From Auanema rhodensis (Eukaryota; Nematoda; Chromadorea; Rhabditida; Rhabditidae): a stretch of DNA of 64,000 nt. The stretch covers positions 14,244,501 through 14,308,500 of the forward strand of contig OZ059896.1 in NCBI GenBank assembly GCA_964057225.1, read 5' to 3'. Position numbers and translations under genes: made by a program. Below are positions 39,790-51,025 of this stretch, one piece after another. The notes under the pieces were generated by a model. It did not search any database. It saw nothing but the letters and a program-made list of their open reading frames with translations, and had not been told where the DNA came from. Position 1 is the stretch's first letter. Each line of letters starts with the position of its first letter.

Positions 39790-41455
39790 TTATATTATCA
39801 TATCATCTATCCGATTTAAGCTTCTTAATATATCACTTACACTTTGTAAGGATTGAGGTGTAACCTTAACAGTTCTAAGAAAATATTTTCAATAATCAAT
39901 CGAACTACTCATCTACCTCTTGCAAAGCGTTAACAACAGCACTTAAGTTCGAAATCAGAGCGTCTTTTTTGTTCATTTCATCCAAAAGCAGTTCTTTCTC
40001 CTGTTCCAATTGCTGATTCTTAAATCAATAATATAATCAAAGATTAGGAAAATATTCATACATTATCAGCATAGTTCATTTCCATCACTCCTATACACTC
40101 CCTCAAAGCTTTCACCTCGTTTTTCAAATTTTGAATCTCATTCCTACAATATTAAAAATATTAATCAATTAAACAATAAATCAAGCCATACGGTTCAGTT
40201 CCCATAGATTTTAAGGAATCTTCTGAAAACATAACATTTATCTTGATAAAAGAAAAATAAACAATACGTTTACTTTGGAGCATAATAAAATTTTGCTCGA
40301 GGTTAAAAAGATCTTGTTTACTAATTCTGAGAGCAGCTTCCAATTCTTCGTTTTGCAATCTACATTTCCAACAATATTGAAGAAAAATATTAGAATATTA
40401 ACAAACTTTTTCAATCCAATCTCTGATAACTGCTCAATGTTCATTTTTTTAAGCATTTTCATCTGAACGAAAAAATAAAGACATTCGATTTACCTCACAT
40501 TACCTCTTCATTCATTTTATCCACAAGGCTTGTAGATTTAGCTGTAAGTTAAAAAATCATTTCATGTTTCGAATTAAGTACCCAACCTAAATTTTCTCGG
40601 AGATTTTCGATTTCCAAGTTAAGATTTTCATTTCCGTGTTTCAATGTATCATTCTCAACATTCAGAGTTGCCCACTAAAATATCGAAAATAAAGTGTTTG
40701 CTTATTAACCGCCTACCTTATCTGACAGAATTGTTAGTTTTTCCTCATCTCGTTGTTGAGCATTTGCCAACTTGAAAAAATATTCCTTAGTTTCTAAGTC
40801 TAAAAAATTGGAATACCTGTTCTTCCAAATCAATGAGACGTTTATTAAGTTCTTCAATTTTTTCGTTTTTCTCCTCATTCAAAACTTCAAGCTTAAATGT
40901 ATAAGGTAAAGCAAATTTCAAAGTTGAAGAATTAGAGGAATAAGGTGAGTTTGTGAGTTGACATGAGTGGTAAAAATAGGAAAAACTAGAATTTAAAATT
41001 CAACGATTTAAAAAAAAACGAACATCGTCCTTTTGAGCAATTATTTTTTCAATATGTTCGTAGACAACAGTATGAACCTGCTCATACTTAACTACAGGCG
41101 ATTCCTGAGAGTATGAAAATTAAAAAAATTATTCAATGCAAGACAATACCGGATCATCGGTCATAGACTTTGTAATTGTATTAACAGGTGGGAAAGAAAA
41201 ATCGGTAACACTGAATATTCATAGGCATTAGCTATTTAGTCCGAACGCAGCTTACTTTCGAGTTGGCAAAGAAAGAGATGGCGTGAATGAGCTTGAGTCA
41301 AATGATTCATTAGAAGAAGAATTAACATTTTTTTCCACAACTTCATAATCCAAAGTATCAGTATCTGTGCTTATGCAAGAATTATTTTCATTTTGACTAA
41401 TCGAAACAGATGCTGACTGCGGTGGTTCAGACCCAAAAAAATTAAAACTGAACAT
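39790..41455 (-). CDS. Coiled-coil protein of unknown function
   Basis: ATG 41455 lies one base after a TTTTTCAG acceptor. The N-terminus MFSFNFFGSEPPQSAS leads into a Ser/Asn/Asp-rich stretch (DTDTLDYEVVEKNV), then long heptad-like helices: IEELNKRLIDLEEQ, NENLNLEIENLREN, NEEMKMLKKMNIEQLSEIG, NEELEAALRISKQDLFNLEQ, NEVKALRECIGVME, EQEKELLLDEMNKKDALIS. It ends DDMII with TAA at 39790; the last junction uses the TTAAG acceptor to stay in frame. Likely a filament, Golgi or cytoskeletal adaptor, but no diagnostic domain is visible. It starts 433 bases from, and divergent to, the GPKOW gene. Confidence 0.75.
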
Positions 41456-41888
41456 TCTGAAAAAGAAAGCAATGAAACGACAAATAATTTGATCAATTTT
41501 TTTAAAGAGTATGTGTAAGGAAGAAGTTAGCAATTAGACTGATTCATAGTGATAGCGCACAAGTCAGGTGATCGTTGTAAAATGTCAGCGCTAATAACAG
41601 TTATTATAAAAATTAATGAAATGCAGTATGTTTTCGTTTTTGCGTCTAACTACCGCCTACCTTGTCTCTAAATAAACAATTCTAGACGATGTCACACTCT
41701 ATTTTCTCAATATACAGTATAAATTTTACACAAGGAAAAACAACAACATGAGAATATTATTCGTGCTCACGAAAATGTTTCTTTACGCGAAAATGCACTT
41801 TTACGAAATTAAGTTTCAAAAACTATAAATAATAAAAACTTTTGTTTCAGCATTAGCTTTTCAACCTAACGTATTCTAATTACAGGAT

Positions 41889-43806
41889 ATGGTTGACCAG
41901 GATGTTGTAGAAGGAACATCAAATGTGCAGATTGCTCAACCTACTAAAATTTCATTCGGTCTAGCCAAAAAGAAAGAAGTTAAACTAGTTACAGCCCCAA
42001 AAGAAATAACTGCGGGTACATTTTCTGATTTTTATGTGATTCTTTTTTTTTTAATATAGTGCACATTGATAGTGATGAAGAAAAACAAGTAGAAGAGGGA
42101 GAAAGACAGGCAAAACGAAGAAAGCTTACGCATTTTGAAGATGGTGGTTATCCGTATGTTGCTTTAATAATTTAAAACGAAATTATTTATTTTTATAGAA
42201 AAGAATCAGATGAAAAAAAAAATAAAGCTGTGATTCCCATGGTTATTGAGCATGATTGGAGAGTTCAGAAGTTGCTTGATCTGCAAAAAGAAGGAAAATT
42301 GACTGATGAAGACAGAGCAAAGCTTGCATTACTAACTGAAGCAAACCCGTTCAAAGTATCAGAGGTTTATCAATTTTGAGAGTGATATTGATGACTACTT
42401 TATTTTAGGAGAACAATGATCCTATGTCCATAGCTGTAGATGATTCTGAAAAAAATATTGAAGATGCTGACTACACTGCAGTACGTTAATGACAATAAAC
42501 AGATGAAAAAAATTTTTTTCTGTAGGTGCCCATAGAAGATTTTGGATTAGCCATTCTTCGTGGATGTGGTTGGAGAGATGGAGAAGGTATAGGAAAAAAT
42601 CCACAGGTGATTCCTGCTTTAGTATTTCGAATAAATTCCAGATGTTTTAGGTTGTAACAGTACGCCTCCCTGCACAAAGACCGAAAGGTTTAGGGTTAGG
42701 AGCAACCCCCGCTCAGCCAAAAAAACCGTCCTCTAAGGGGGGTAATGATAAAAATGATGAAATAAGCAAGGAATTAACAAAAGACTCTCTTGTAAAAATA
42801 GTAAGTGGAAGACATAATGGCAGTTACGGTAAAGTAAGTTTATTTAGTCAACTAAGCTTTGTCTAAATGACAATATTAGGTTGAATCTCGTGATGATGAT
42901 AACAATAGCCTGTATATTAGGATGGCTATAGGAGGACAATCAGTTAAAGTTGGTTTTCTTTTTTTAATATTTTCAAGAGAAATTTGTTTAGGTATCTTTG
43001 TTTGTGATAGAAGCAGTTTCGAAAAAAGATTACGAAAAAAATAGTAAATGCTTAAGTAAGTCTTTTTTCTAATAATTTTAATTAATAATATGTTTGTAGA
43101 CAAGAAAGATTATGATATAGAAAAAGCTAAAATTGACAAGAAAAGGGAGGAAATGGCGTCTAAAAGTAGCGAACGCTCCCGTGATGGCGAACGGGGTAGG
43201 GATCGAAATCACGATCGTGATTTGAATCGAGATCGTGATCTGGATCGTGGAAGTTCAAGCTCAAAAAAGAGTTCGAAGTATTCAGAGGTAAACATGGAGG
43301 TGTTTCTTGCTTTCTATATTCATGTTGTTTGAAGGATAATGATGTTTGGGTTCGACCTGATTTAGTTGTACGATTTGTGGATAAAAGTTACAAAAATGGG
43401 AAATTGTTTGGTTCCAAAATGAGAGTTGTGGATGTTGCTTCACGAAAGGAGATTTCACTTGAAGATGATGCTGGTCATATTTATTATAGTAAACTATATT
43501 GTTTAATATGCTCATAATGCTCATTGGTTGTAGATTTACGCCAATCTTGGATGGAAACTGTGATACCTCGCAACGAGGGTGAACGGGTTATGGTTGTTCG
43601 AGGGAAATATTCCGGATCCATAGCAATTATGGAAGAGAAAGATAAACGTAATTGTCTGATTGTTGCCCGGATACTCCGGACAAATAAGGTTAGTTTGTTA
43701 ACGGACTAGTGAACATCAAAGTTTTGACCAATTTCAGGTTGTTGAACTAGACTTTGACAATGTCAGCCTATTTAATCCAAAAAATGAGGAAATCTATGAG
43801 GATTGA
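41889..43806 (+). CDS. GPKOW: G-patch and KOW motif protein (GPKOW/Spp2-like splicing factor)
   Basis: Spliceosomal factor that recruits and activates the DEAH helicase Prp2/DHX16 before the first step of splicing. ATG 41889 is three bases after a TTACAG acceptor. Order: N-terminal KISFGLAKKKEV motif, acidic DSDEEKQVEEGE, the HDWRVQKLLDLQKEGKL segment, G-patch (VPIEDFGLAILRGCGWRDGEGIGKN), KOW 1 (KDSLVKIVSGRHNGSYGKV), an Arg/Asp-rich linker (RDRNHDRDLNRDRDLDRG), the VWVRPDLVVRFVDKSYKNGK region, and KOW 2 (GERVMVVRGKYSGSIAIM). It ends EEIYED with TGA at 43806. The same-strand secreted-protein gene starts 310 bases later. Confidence 0.93.
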
Positions 43807-44115
43807 TGATTTCAATAAACCATTCAAATTTTTTCTTTTTTCTTCTAATTATATAAACACGAAGCATGAAAACATCTTCAGGTTATATGAAACCAACCAG
43901 TTTAGATGCTCAAAATAGCTTGAACAAACATTTATTAAATTGAAAATAAGGTCAAGCGAACCACGAAGTACGTGCCTATCTGTTATATAAACCAGAATCT
44001 ACGAATAAGGTCATTACTAGTCCGCTTGTCAGTTAAAAGGTCCAGACGAAGTAATTTTATTCATTCTCCAGAATCTCTTGTTGTCATAATTTTTTTTACA
44101 TTCCAGAAACTCGCG

Positions 44116-45372
44116 ATGATATTTCTTTTGATTCTCCTATTCACAACATCTTGCTCATCTAAGATGATGCACTTATCAATTAGAGAAAATGTTACTCAAA
44201 CATGTCCCCACAGTAAACTTACATAGTTTTTTTGAAATTAATTTAAAAATTTGTGTCGTTTAAGTGAAAAGTGATGTGATAGATCGTTCGTCCGTTAAAA
44301 TGTCTTTCGAGCTTATATCTGGTGATAATGATGCAGATCAGGTATTCATGTAACATACTCCCATTCCTATTCAACGGTTAAGGCTACCATAACTGATGTT
44401 TACGGTGAAAGTAAGACCATATCTTTCCCAGCTTGTTATCGGGCTAGACTCAGTTTTCGCATGAAACATATAATCAAAAATCCGTTTGTTAACCACTTTT
44501 TAGCGTTTTATTCTGCTGGCCTTCAGATATGTTGAAGCATTTCTGCAACTTGGCCAGAACATTCCATGCCAAGCTGGTGGTAGGAAGCTAACAGGAACTG
44601 ACACTATCTGTGCCAATATAACTCGTACGAGCTGGTGTCCAAAGAGTAACAATCAACAGTTAAGATCTATGCTGACAGATAAGCAGACCTGGTAATTCGG
44701 CTTCAACCATCTGTTTGAATTTTTTTTTCTGACTTTGCAGCACTTTCTGCCATATGTGTGAGAGTATTGACTGGGAGAGCCGTGAAGCACAAACTGCTAG
44801 AAGATATTTCATTAATGAAGGTGAACAAGATAAATGTGACGTTGAGCAAGATGTTCAAACATTAACTTTCAAGGTAAAAATCAAAGTCGTAACTTGCAAA
44901 TCGGCTCAATTTATAGATTTGTACACCCTCTAGAGAGGAATTGAACGAGCGAGATGATAAAGAAAGAGAAGAAATGGAAAAGTATTGGCACTACTTGAAG
45001 CAGGTGAGAATTTACTTTTAAAAACCATAACGTGAAACCGCTTATGATCAACCACTCGAAGTGTCAATTGATTCTTTCTTTGATCATCGTCCTTCCAGGG
45101 AGTTCTTACTGCTGTTGTTCATGTATTGGATCGTGAGGAGGTTCAAGGTTCTAAGAGAGCTCAATGTCAGCAACTTTGTGAAACTTATGAAAATAGAAAA
45201 GGAGTCAGCTTCAGCTATAAGGTTTTCCATCACTTCTTACGAGTCCCATATCGCAGTCATAAAATTACAGAGAAGTCTATTGAAATCCATCGAGAGTATG
45301 TGCACCCCTCAAGATGTCTATGCTGCCTGCGTCTATCATACCGTCAAATTTGACATCAATGGAGATTTTTAA
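44116..45372 (+). CDS. Secreted cysteine-rich protein of unknown function
   Basis: ATG 44116 follows a TTCCAG acceptor by nine bases and opens with a signal peptide (MIFLLILLFTTSCSS). Exons 44116-44212, 44342-44483, 44527-44691, 44741-44873, 44917-45003, 45099-45221 and 45271-45372 are phase-consistent, giving 282 residues. The mature protein has PACYRARLSF, IKNPYVEAFLQLGQNIPC, SWCPKSNN, a CTFCHMCESIDWES cluster, a charged helix (REELNERDDKEREEMEKYWH), CQQLCETYENRKG and a C-terminal MCTPQDVYAACVYH. The even cysteine spacing suggests a disulfide-rich extracellular fold. If the last intron (45222-45270) is kept, the frame ends in HPSRCLCCLRLSYRQI instead. I recognise no family. It may share a transcript with upstream GPKOW, but the 310-base gap is larger than usual for an operon. 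Confidence 0.7.
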
Positions 45373-45501
45373 ACTATTCCTCTTCATACTAATTAATAGC
45401 CAAAGATGTAAATTTAAGATATTTCAATAAATTTTATATATAAAAACCAACAGTAAACAGAAAGAGCTAACTAATTCTAAAACAAATAAAACTAATTATA
45501 A

Positions 45502-47269
45502 TTAGTCAGATGTAGTTTTGAAGTTGTTTGAATTGAAGTACACAAACAAGGCTGCAGCTGATAATCTTGACGTTAGCTCTTCTTCTTCAACTCCATGACA
45601 AAATTCGACCTGCAGAGTAAAGATTTTTCATTTGTGAATAGCGCTTAAAACATACGGATCCCCAAGTTTCAGCTTGAATTCTTTGTTCAAGAGTCGCTAA
45701 TTGAACGGATTCTGGGCTAGTCAGATTAAAAGATAGAACGTTATATGGCAGTATAACACTCTTAATTGATTCAACAGCATACTGCAATCCGTTCAAAGCC
45801 CAAAAATTGTGAGACAAAATCCATTTTTCAACTTTGCGTCTATCTTCATCATTGATAGGAGAACCTAAATTTACAAATATTGAAACGTTTTATCAAAAAT
45901 CACATACTGAACATAGTTTCGACGGGGGCGATTTTAGTACCGATTCCTCTATTTGCATGTTCGATAACTGGTTTCCAATATTTCTCTTGAGCACTAAAAA
46001 GTATAATTTATGTGAGTTAAGGTTTTAAAGGCAATTTACTTGTGCAACTTAGATTGTTCAGGATTCCAGTATAATACAGTATCACCGTCCAAGTACTCCA
46101 AGATTTTTTTTGTAATACATTCCCTTAAACATAACAGTTCAGTGAAAAAACATAAGAAGTGAGTCACTTAGTCAATGAAAGAGGATTATCCTGGGCAGTA
46201 AAAGAAAGCCCTGTTAATCTCATATGGCCTATCTCGAGTTCTTCTCCTTGTGCAGCCCATTCTTCAGCAACAGCTAAAGCTAATGGCTCAGATTCAATCT
46301 AAAAAAGAAAGAAAATCATAATATTCATTCCTCCTCCAATAAAATCAAATATTTGTCAAATGTCTTCCGTAATCATATCACTTCAGCTACATCAGTATTG
46401 ACATTTTGGAAATTTCCTTATATGCTTGCTCTATAGATGACGCATTAAAACAGTCACTCCATGCTTATCAGGTCTCGCTAACAAAACCTATTGATTTTTC
46501 GCATTGTCACTAACTCAATCAGTTACACTGTTACATACATGTTACAATAATTATTAATTCAGAGTTTAAAGTTAATTCATATGTTTTGTTGTGAGGACAA
46601 TGACTTTGCATAATATTCTCTTACATCTTATTGGTGTGGGTTTGTTCTTTACGGTATTTTATGCGACTATCATCATTTCATCATGTTTGAAACTTTAGTT
46701 ATTGCTTTTATTGTTTTGCGTCTGCCGAATTGCTGATTCTTCTTTGGTTACCCAATCTAGAATATCTTCAAGGCACACGAGTTCGGCAAGTTTGAGTAAT
46801 ATGGTGGAAGCTTCCAGTTCAACTGATGTGCCAATGCATCTCCTTGGTAAATCATTGGTAAGTTCAAATATTTCTTGAAGATTATAAATTGGCTTTACTT
46901 CAGGAAGAAGAACGTCGACGTTTTATATACTGAATTTTCATTTAAATACTTAATGATGTTTATAGAAAATAATAAACGGGTTCCAATTAAACGTTTTGAA
47001 GTGTATTATAAATTTGAAACATTACTAACCGCTACTGGTTTTCCATTCTGGGTTTTCAAGATACGTCCATCTAAAGTAATTCTGAAAATGGAACAATCTT
47101 GTACCTTATCCTCCACAATCCCAACTTCCTAAAAAAATAAATATTTAATAACGTATATGAATCAGATAAATGAAACCTTATAGAATCTTCTTCTCTTCAC
47201 TATAGCAGAAGCAGGGCTTGCTGATGAGAAATTACGTAAAGAAGAAGCGAAACGTGATATAGCTTTCAT
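45502..47269 (-). CDS. ATPAF2: ATP synthase F1 assembly factor 2 (Atp12)
   Basis: Mitochondrial chaperone that binds free F1 alpha subunit during ATP synthase assembly. The start at ATG 47269 gives a basic Ser/Ala-rich presequence (MKAISRFASSLRNFSSASPA); an upstream in-frame ATG at 47308 would add 13 residues, but an ACTCAG acceptor lies between them. Family blocks: KRRRFYKEV, FRITLDGRILKTQNGKPVA, ESEPLALAVAEEWAAQ, MRLTGLSFTAQDNPLSL, YLDGDTVLYW, WKPVIEHANR, NFWALNGLQYAVESIKS and WGSVEFCHGVEEEEL. It ends FKTTSD with TAA at 45502. One intron (46299-47029, 731 bases) is far larger than its neighbours and contains a small gene on the opposite strand. It lies 233 bases after the carbonic anhydrase gene on the same strand. 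Confidence 0.93.
46600..46933 (+). CDS. Small transmembrane protein nested antisense in an ATPAF2 intron
   Basis: Three exons, 46600-46653, 46699-46857 and 46904-46933, join in phase 0 through two canonical introns of 45 and 46 bases (GTATTT...ACTTTAG and GTAAGT...ACTTCAG), giving 80 residues and a TGA stop. The whole gene lies inside the 731-base intron of ATPAF2, on the other strand. Residues 4-28 are one strong hydrophobic helix (ILLHLIGVGLFFTLLLLLFC); then a Ser-rich segment with RISSRHTSSASLS and a highly charged C-terminal EEERRRFIY. This looks like a single-pass membrane microprotein; keeping the first intron would introduce a stop. I recognise no family. Evidence is structure and phase only. 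Confidence 0.5.
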
Positions 47270-47501
47270 TGCACAACCTGAGTTACTTATAATATTTACA
47301 TTATTCATTTCGAAAGAGATAGTTAAATGAAATAACAAATTGAAAAAGGAAAATTCAAATTATCATAGAAATCTTTATAATCTCTCTTCAAGTTAGCTTC
47401 ATAAAAGTTAATGCGATATGTATAGATAAAAAATACAAAACATAGAAAAATATTCGTAAATATTCAAGTATGGCAAAGTGTCAGCAAAAAGGTAATTGTC
47501 T

Positions 47502-48504
47502 CTATTTGGATATAACCTCCTGTTCAATACTATCAATAGAATTCTCATCGATCACAATAAATCTTTGGCGTTGCTTACTGAACATGTACATCTCTCCTTC
47601 ATAAACGTCGAACCACATGGCATGAAGATGAACTTCATTACGCTCCAAGAATTCCTAAAACATAATATCAAATAATTCCTGATAAAAATGGGGAATAACC
47701 TTCAAAAATCCATGAGAACTAATGTGTTCAAGTTGTTGCAATGTGTTTATCTGTGACAATTTATCCTCTACGCCCCATTGATTTTCAGGATCAATTTCTG
47801 CGGTAAAACTTAAAACAACAATTAATAAGTCAATATTCTTTAATAATAAAAATAGGTATTAACCTGTAGAAAGCATTATTAGCTATGAATTTTACGGGTC
47901 CAGGTTGAGCTAATCTTTCTTCCAACTTCTTGATGGACTGATAACCATGTCGTCTAAGCCAATGATCCATTGGTGATTCAGGATCAAATGAATTAGGACA
48001 ACAATGCAAATTATATAAAGTGTTAATAGCCTGAAACCTTGACATAAATACAAAAAAATGTTCAAATTCAGGTTACCTTGCAATCAGAATGTCCACAAAC
48101 AATAACATGATTGATTTTTCCTCTTTTTACAGCTAACTCTAGAGCAGCTGGTTCAGTAGTTACAGAAACTTCGAAACCAGCAGAACCTGGATCGAAATAT
48201 GACAATGATAAAAAAAAGAGGAATACCGTAATTATTAGAATGTGGAATCATGTTTCCAGAATTACGAACAACAAACATGTCTCCCACTTGTGATTGAGTA
48301 AAGCGAGCTGGTAAAATACGGGAATCCATACAGGTGAAAAACACAGCCGTTGGATTTGGGTTATCTCTTATTTTTTCAAACTGTTTAACCTAAACCGAGC
48401 TCATATAAATTTTTTTGTGATAGAAGACTGAATCATACTAAATCTTTTCTAACAGTTTGACGAAATCGGATAACACCATCGAGAATTTTCTTCAACCCAG
48501 TCAT
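47502..48504 (-). CDS. Beta-class carbonic anhydrase
   Basis: Zinc enzyme converting CO2 and bicarbonate. The start at ATG 48504 gives MTGLKKILDGVIRFRQTVRK. Zinc and active-site residues are present: CMDSR (Cys ligand plus the Asp-Arg dyad), then VVRNSGNMIPH and the HSDC pair (His and Cys ligands). Later blocks: MDHWLRRHGYQSI, ENQWGVEDKLSQINTLQQL and LKEFLERNEVHLHAMWFDVY. It ends EQEVISK with TAG at 47502. Animal beta-type enzymes occur in invertebrates; C. elegans has bca-1 and bca-2, and bca-2 lies next to the NDUFAF2 homologue (from memory), as here. No clear presequence. Confidence 0.95.
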
Positions 48505-48890
48505 TTCTACAAAAAAAAATAATAATTTTGATTTAGCGGAAACAATAAAGATAATTATAAGTGAAAACAAATAAGAAATCTGATAACATAAATTAATAAA
48601 CATTCATTTCGTTCCAACACCAAGGATCAGTATAAAATGAACGGATGAATCGCAGTCTTGACGCAAATAGTTTGAACTTTGAAAAAAAAGGTGAACTATT
48701 GAGTGCTGAATGTAATTCTGCATATCTAGAAATCAAAAAAATCAAAGAAAGTGCACACTGGGCAAAGAATATGTTTAGAATTTTAAAATATTTATTCAAA
48801 ATATTTGTAAAGCATACAGCTTTAATATGGTCAAAATACAATCATATATCTATCTAAATCTGTAACTATTATTTGCGAATAAATAAAAAA
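48505..48890. other. Spacer with a minus-strand 82-codon open stretch
   Basis: Between NDUFAF2 and carbonic anhydrase. The minus strand is open at 48841-48593, and its last third (FASRLRFIRSFYTDPWCWNE) looks more like protein than its surroundings. It could be a small gene or an alternative 5' exon of the carbonic anhydrase. No splice or start evidence settles it. Confidence 0.25.
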
Positions 48891-49447
48891 TTAATCCTTT
48901 TTATCAGTTTTACTCTTATAACCAGGGCTAATTTCAAGATCTTTATATTGAGGAAAAGAGCTAGAAGTATCTCCGAAATTTTTCCCCTGACTATGGACAT
49001 TAGGAGCATTTTTTTCCGTCATGTGGTTACTAGTTAATTGAGCCTAAATTGCTAGCTTGACTATATATATATAAGAGCGTTTCAATTCACTTGTTGTCTA
49101 GCAGCATTAATAGCTAACTCTTGCTCGGATGGTGGGAATCTTCTGGTACCACGAAGCCAAGCCTCCCATTCGATGCTAGGCTTACTATCAGTTTTGCTAT
49201 CAACTGGATCATAACCTCTAAACATATGAATGAAGTAGATAGATAACGACATCTAACCTGGACACATTTTGCCGAGAATTAGAAATTTCATAGTATTTGT
49301 GTCCATGATTATCTTCTCCGACGTATCTCTAAAAATCCGAAATGTTGAGAAAGAAGGAGGAACTTAGCATACTTTTTTGGACCAATCATTACGTAAGTAT
49401 TTTCCAATGTTTGTTATCACCCTTGCCCAAGCACCTGGTCTACTCAT
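48891..49447 (-). CDS. NDUFAF2: Mitochondrial complex I assembly factor 2 (mimitin, B17.2-like)
   Basis: Paralogue of the NDUFA12 subunit that assists late assembly of NADH dehydrogenase. The protein runs from MSRPGAWARVITNIGKYLR (ATG 49447) to GYKSKTDKKD (TAA at 48891), about 140 residues. The family signature is clear: KKYVGEDNHGHKYYEI near the start, then SIEWEAWLRGTRRFPPSEQEL, matching the WEAW.R.TR..PP block. The tail is hydrophilic. It is the first of three co-oriented genes (then carbonic anhydrase and ATPAF2) and diverges from uaf-2, whose start is 440 bases away. Confidence 0.9.
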
Positions 49448-49886
49448 TTTTCTATATAAACAGGAGTTTCATTCTTAATATATAAGCATTTTAACTAATA
49501 ATATTTAAAATATATAGACAATTTGAATGACAGCTGATTTAAAAAAAATAAACTTGTACTCCGTTTACAAATATCCGCGCACCAACACCTTGGGCGTGCC
49601 AGCATTTACTATTTGAATATATTTTCGAATTCTGTGTTGTCTATTGCTAAATATAAATAAGATTTTTGTGCTTTGTTTTACTGAATATTCATGAAATTCC
49701 ATTGAATAATAGCTTCTATTTCTTTATTTTTCAAATTTCATATTCAAATCATTCTCATAACCTCAATTACGACCTTGTTATAAGTATGTGTCAGCATATT
49801 TCAAATTTTTCTTGGTCTCAATTACTTCCACATCTCTCAACTAACTATTTGAATCTTTGCCAGGTTATTTTCCTATTTTTTTAGTA

Positions 49887-50885
49887 ATGTCTTTTGGGGA
49901 AGGCCTTTCCGGAGCAGAATATCTTGCTTCCATTTATGGAACGGAGAAAGATAAAGTTAATTGCTCCTTCTTTTTCAAAGTAAGTTTGTGGTTACAAAAT
50001 GGATATAATATTTTTTGGTAGACGGGAGCTTGTCGTCACGGGGAGAAATGTTCTAGAACCCATCACATTCCAACTTTCTCTCCTACCGTTTTATTAAAAA
50101 ATTTTTACCATAATCCTGTGGTCGACGTCCGGCAAGCAGATGCCTTTGACAGTAAGTATTTTTGCTTCAATTTTATTTTAAAATAAGTCATTCAGAGGTT
50201 GGCCAGCGAAATGCTGAGGAACAAAAATATTTCGATGAATTTTATGAAGAAGTATTCAGTGAAATGGAAAGACGAGTATAATTATATGTTCACTTAATGT
50301 TAAATTCTTTAATTTTCTCTTAGTATGGTGAAGTTGAAGAGATCAATGTTTGTGAAAATATTGGTGAACACATGGTCGGCAACGTATATGTAAAGTTTAG
50401 ACGGGAAGAAGATGCTGAACGTGCTATGAAAGAACTTAACGATCGCTGGTAAGATTTCCACTTTTTATTCTTCTATGTTGTTTTTAGGTTTAACGGTGCA
50501 CCTATCTACGCAGAATTATGTCCTGTAACAGATTTTCGTGAATCACGTTGTAGGCAGCACGAAGTTATTACATGCTCCAAAGGAGGTTTTTGTAATTTCA
50601 TGCATCTCAAAGCAATCAGTCCTGAATTGGGAGAGAAATTATATGGTCGTAGAGGAAGACGGTTAGTTTGGTTCGGGATATTTTTTATTTAAATCCATTT
50701 TCAGAGCTGATTCCGCCGGTCATTATCCGTCCATGAGAAGAGGTGGAGGAGGTGGAGGAGGAGGAGGCGGCGGAGGTGGAGGTGGAGATCGAGACCGTCG
50801 TCGTGGTGGTGATAGAGGTGGAGGAGGTGGAGGAGGCGGTCGTTACGACAGACGTAGAAGCCGATCTCGTGACCGTCGTTATTAA
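49887..50885 (+). CDS. uaf-2: U2AF small subunit (U2AF35)
   Basis: Recognises the AG at 3' splice sites as partner of U2AF65. ATG 49887 is two bases after a TTTTTTAG acceptor. The protein starts MSFGEGLSGAEYLASIYGTE. First CCCH zinc finger: CSFFFKTGACRHGEKCSRTH. Then the pseudo-RRM/UHM (VCENIGEHMVGNVYVKFRRE...AMKELNDRWFNGAPI), the second CCCH finger (CRQHEVITCSKGGFCNFMH), and a tail of poly-glycine and Arg/Ser ([11 protein letters not shown]). In C. elegans uaf-2 is known to be in an operon with an RRM/cyclophilin gene, and the same next gene follows here after 140 bases. Confidence 0.97.
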
Positions 50886-51025
50886 TTGATATGATCAATG
50901 ATTTTGTCCGTATTAATTTTGAACAATGCTATTTAATCTCATCGTATTTATATATTCTTTGTGGTTCACTCCGCTTGTTGTATATTGTTTCTTAACCTCA
51001 TCCTTGTTTCAGTATATTTACAGAG

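Noticed and set aside
43282-43524. Minus-strand open frame of 80 codons
   Set aside because: Shadow of the GPKOW exon containing VWVRPDLVVRF on the + strand.
45126-45353. Frame ending HPSRCLCCLRLSYRQI as the main C-terminus of the secreted protein
   Set aside because: A 49-base canonical intron at 45222-45270 gives a better in-phase last exon; kept only as an alternative.
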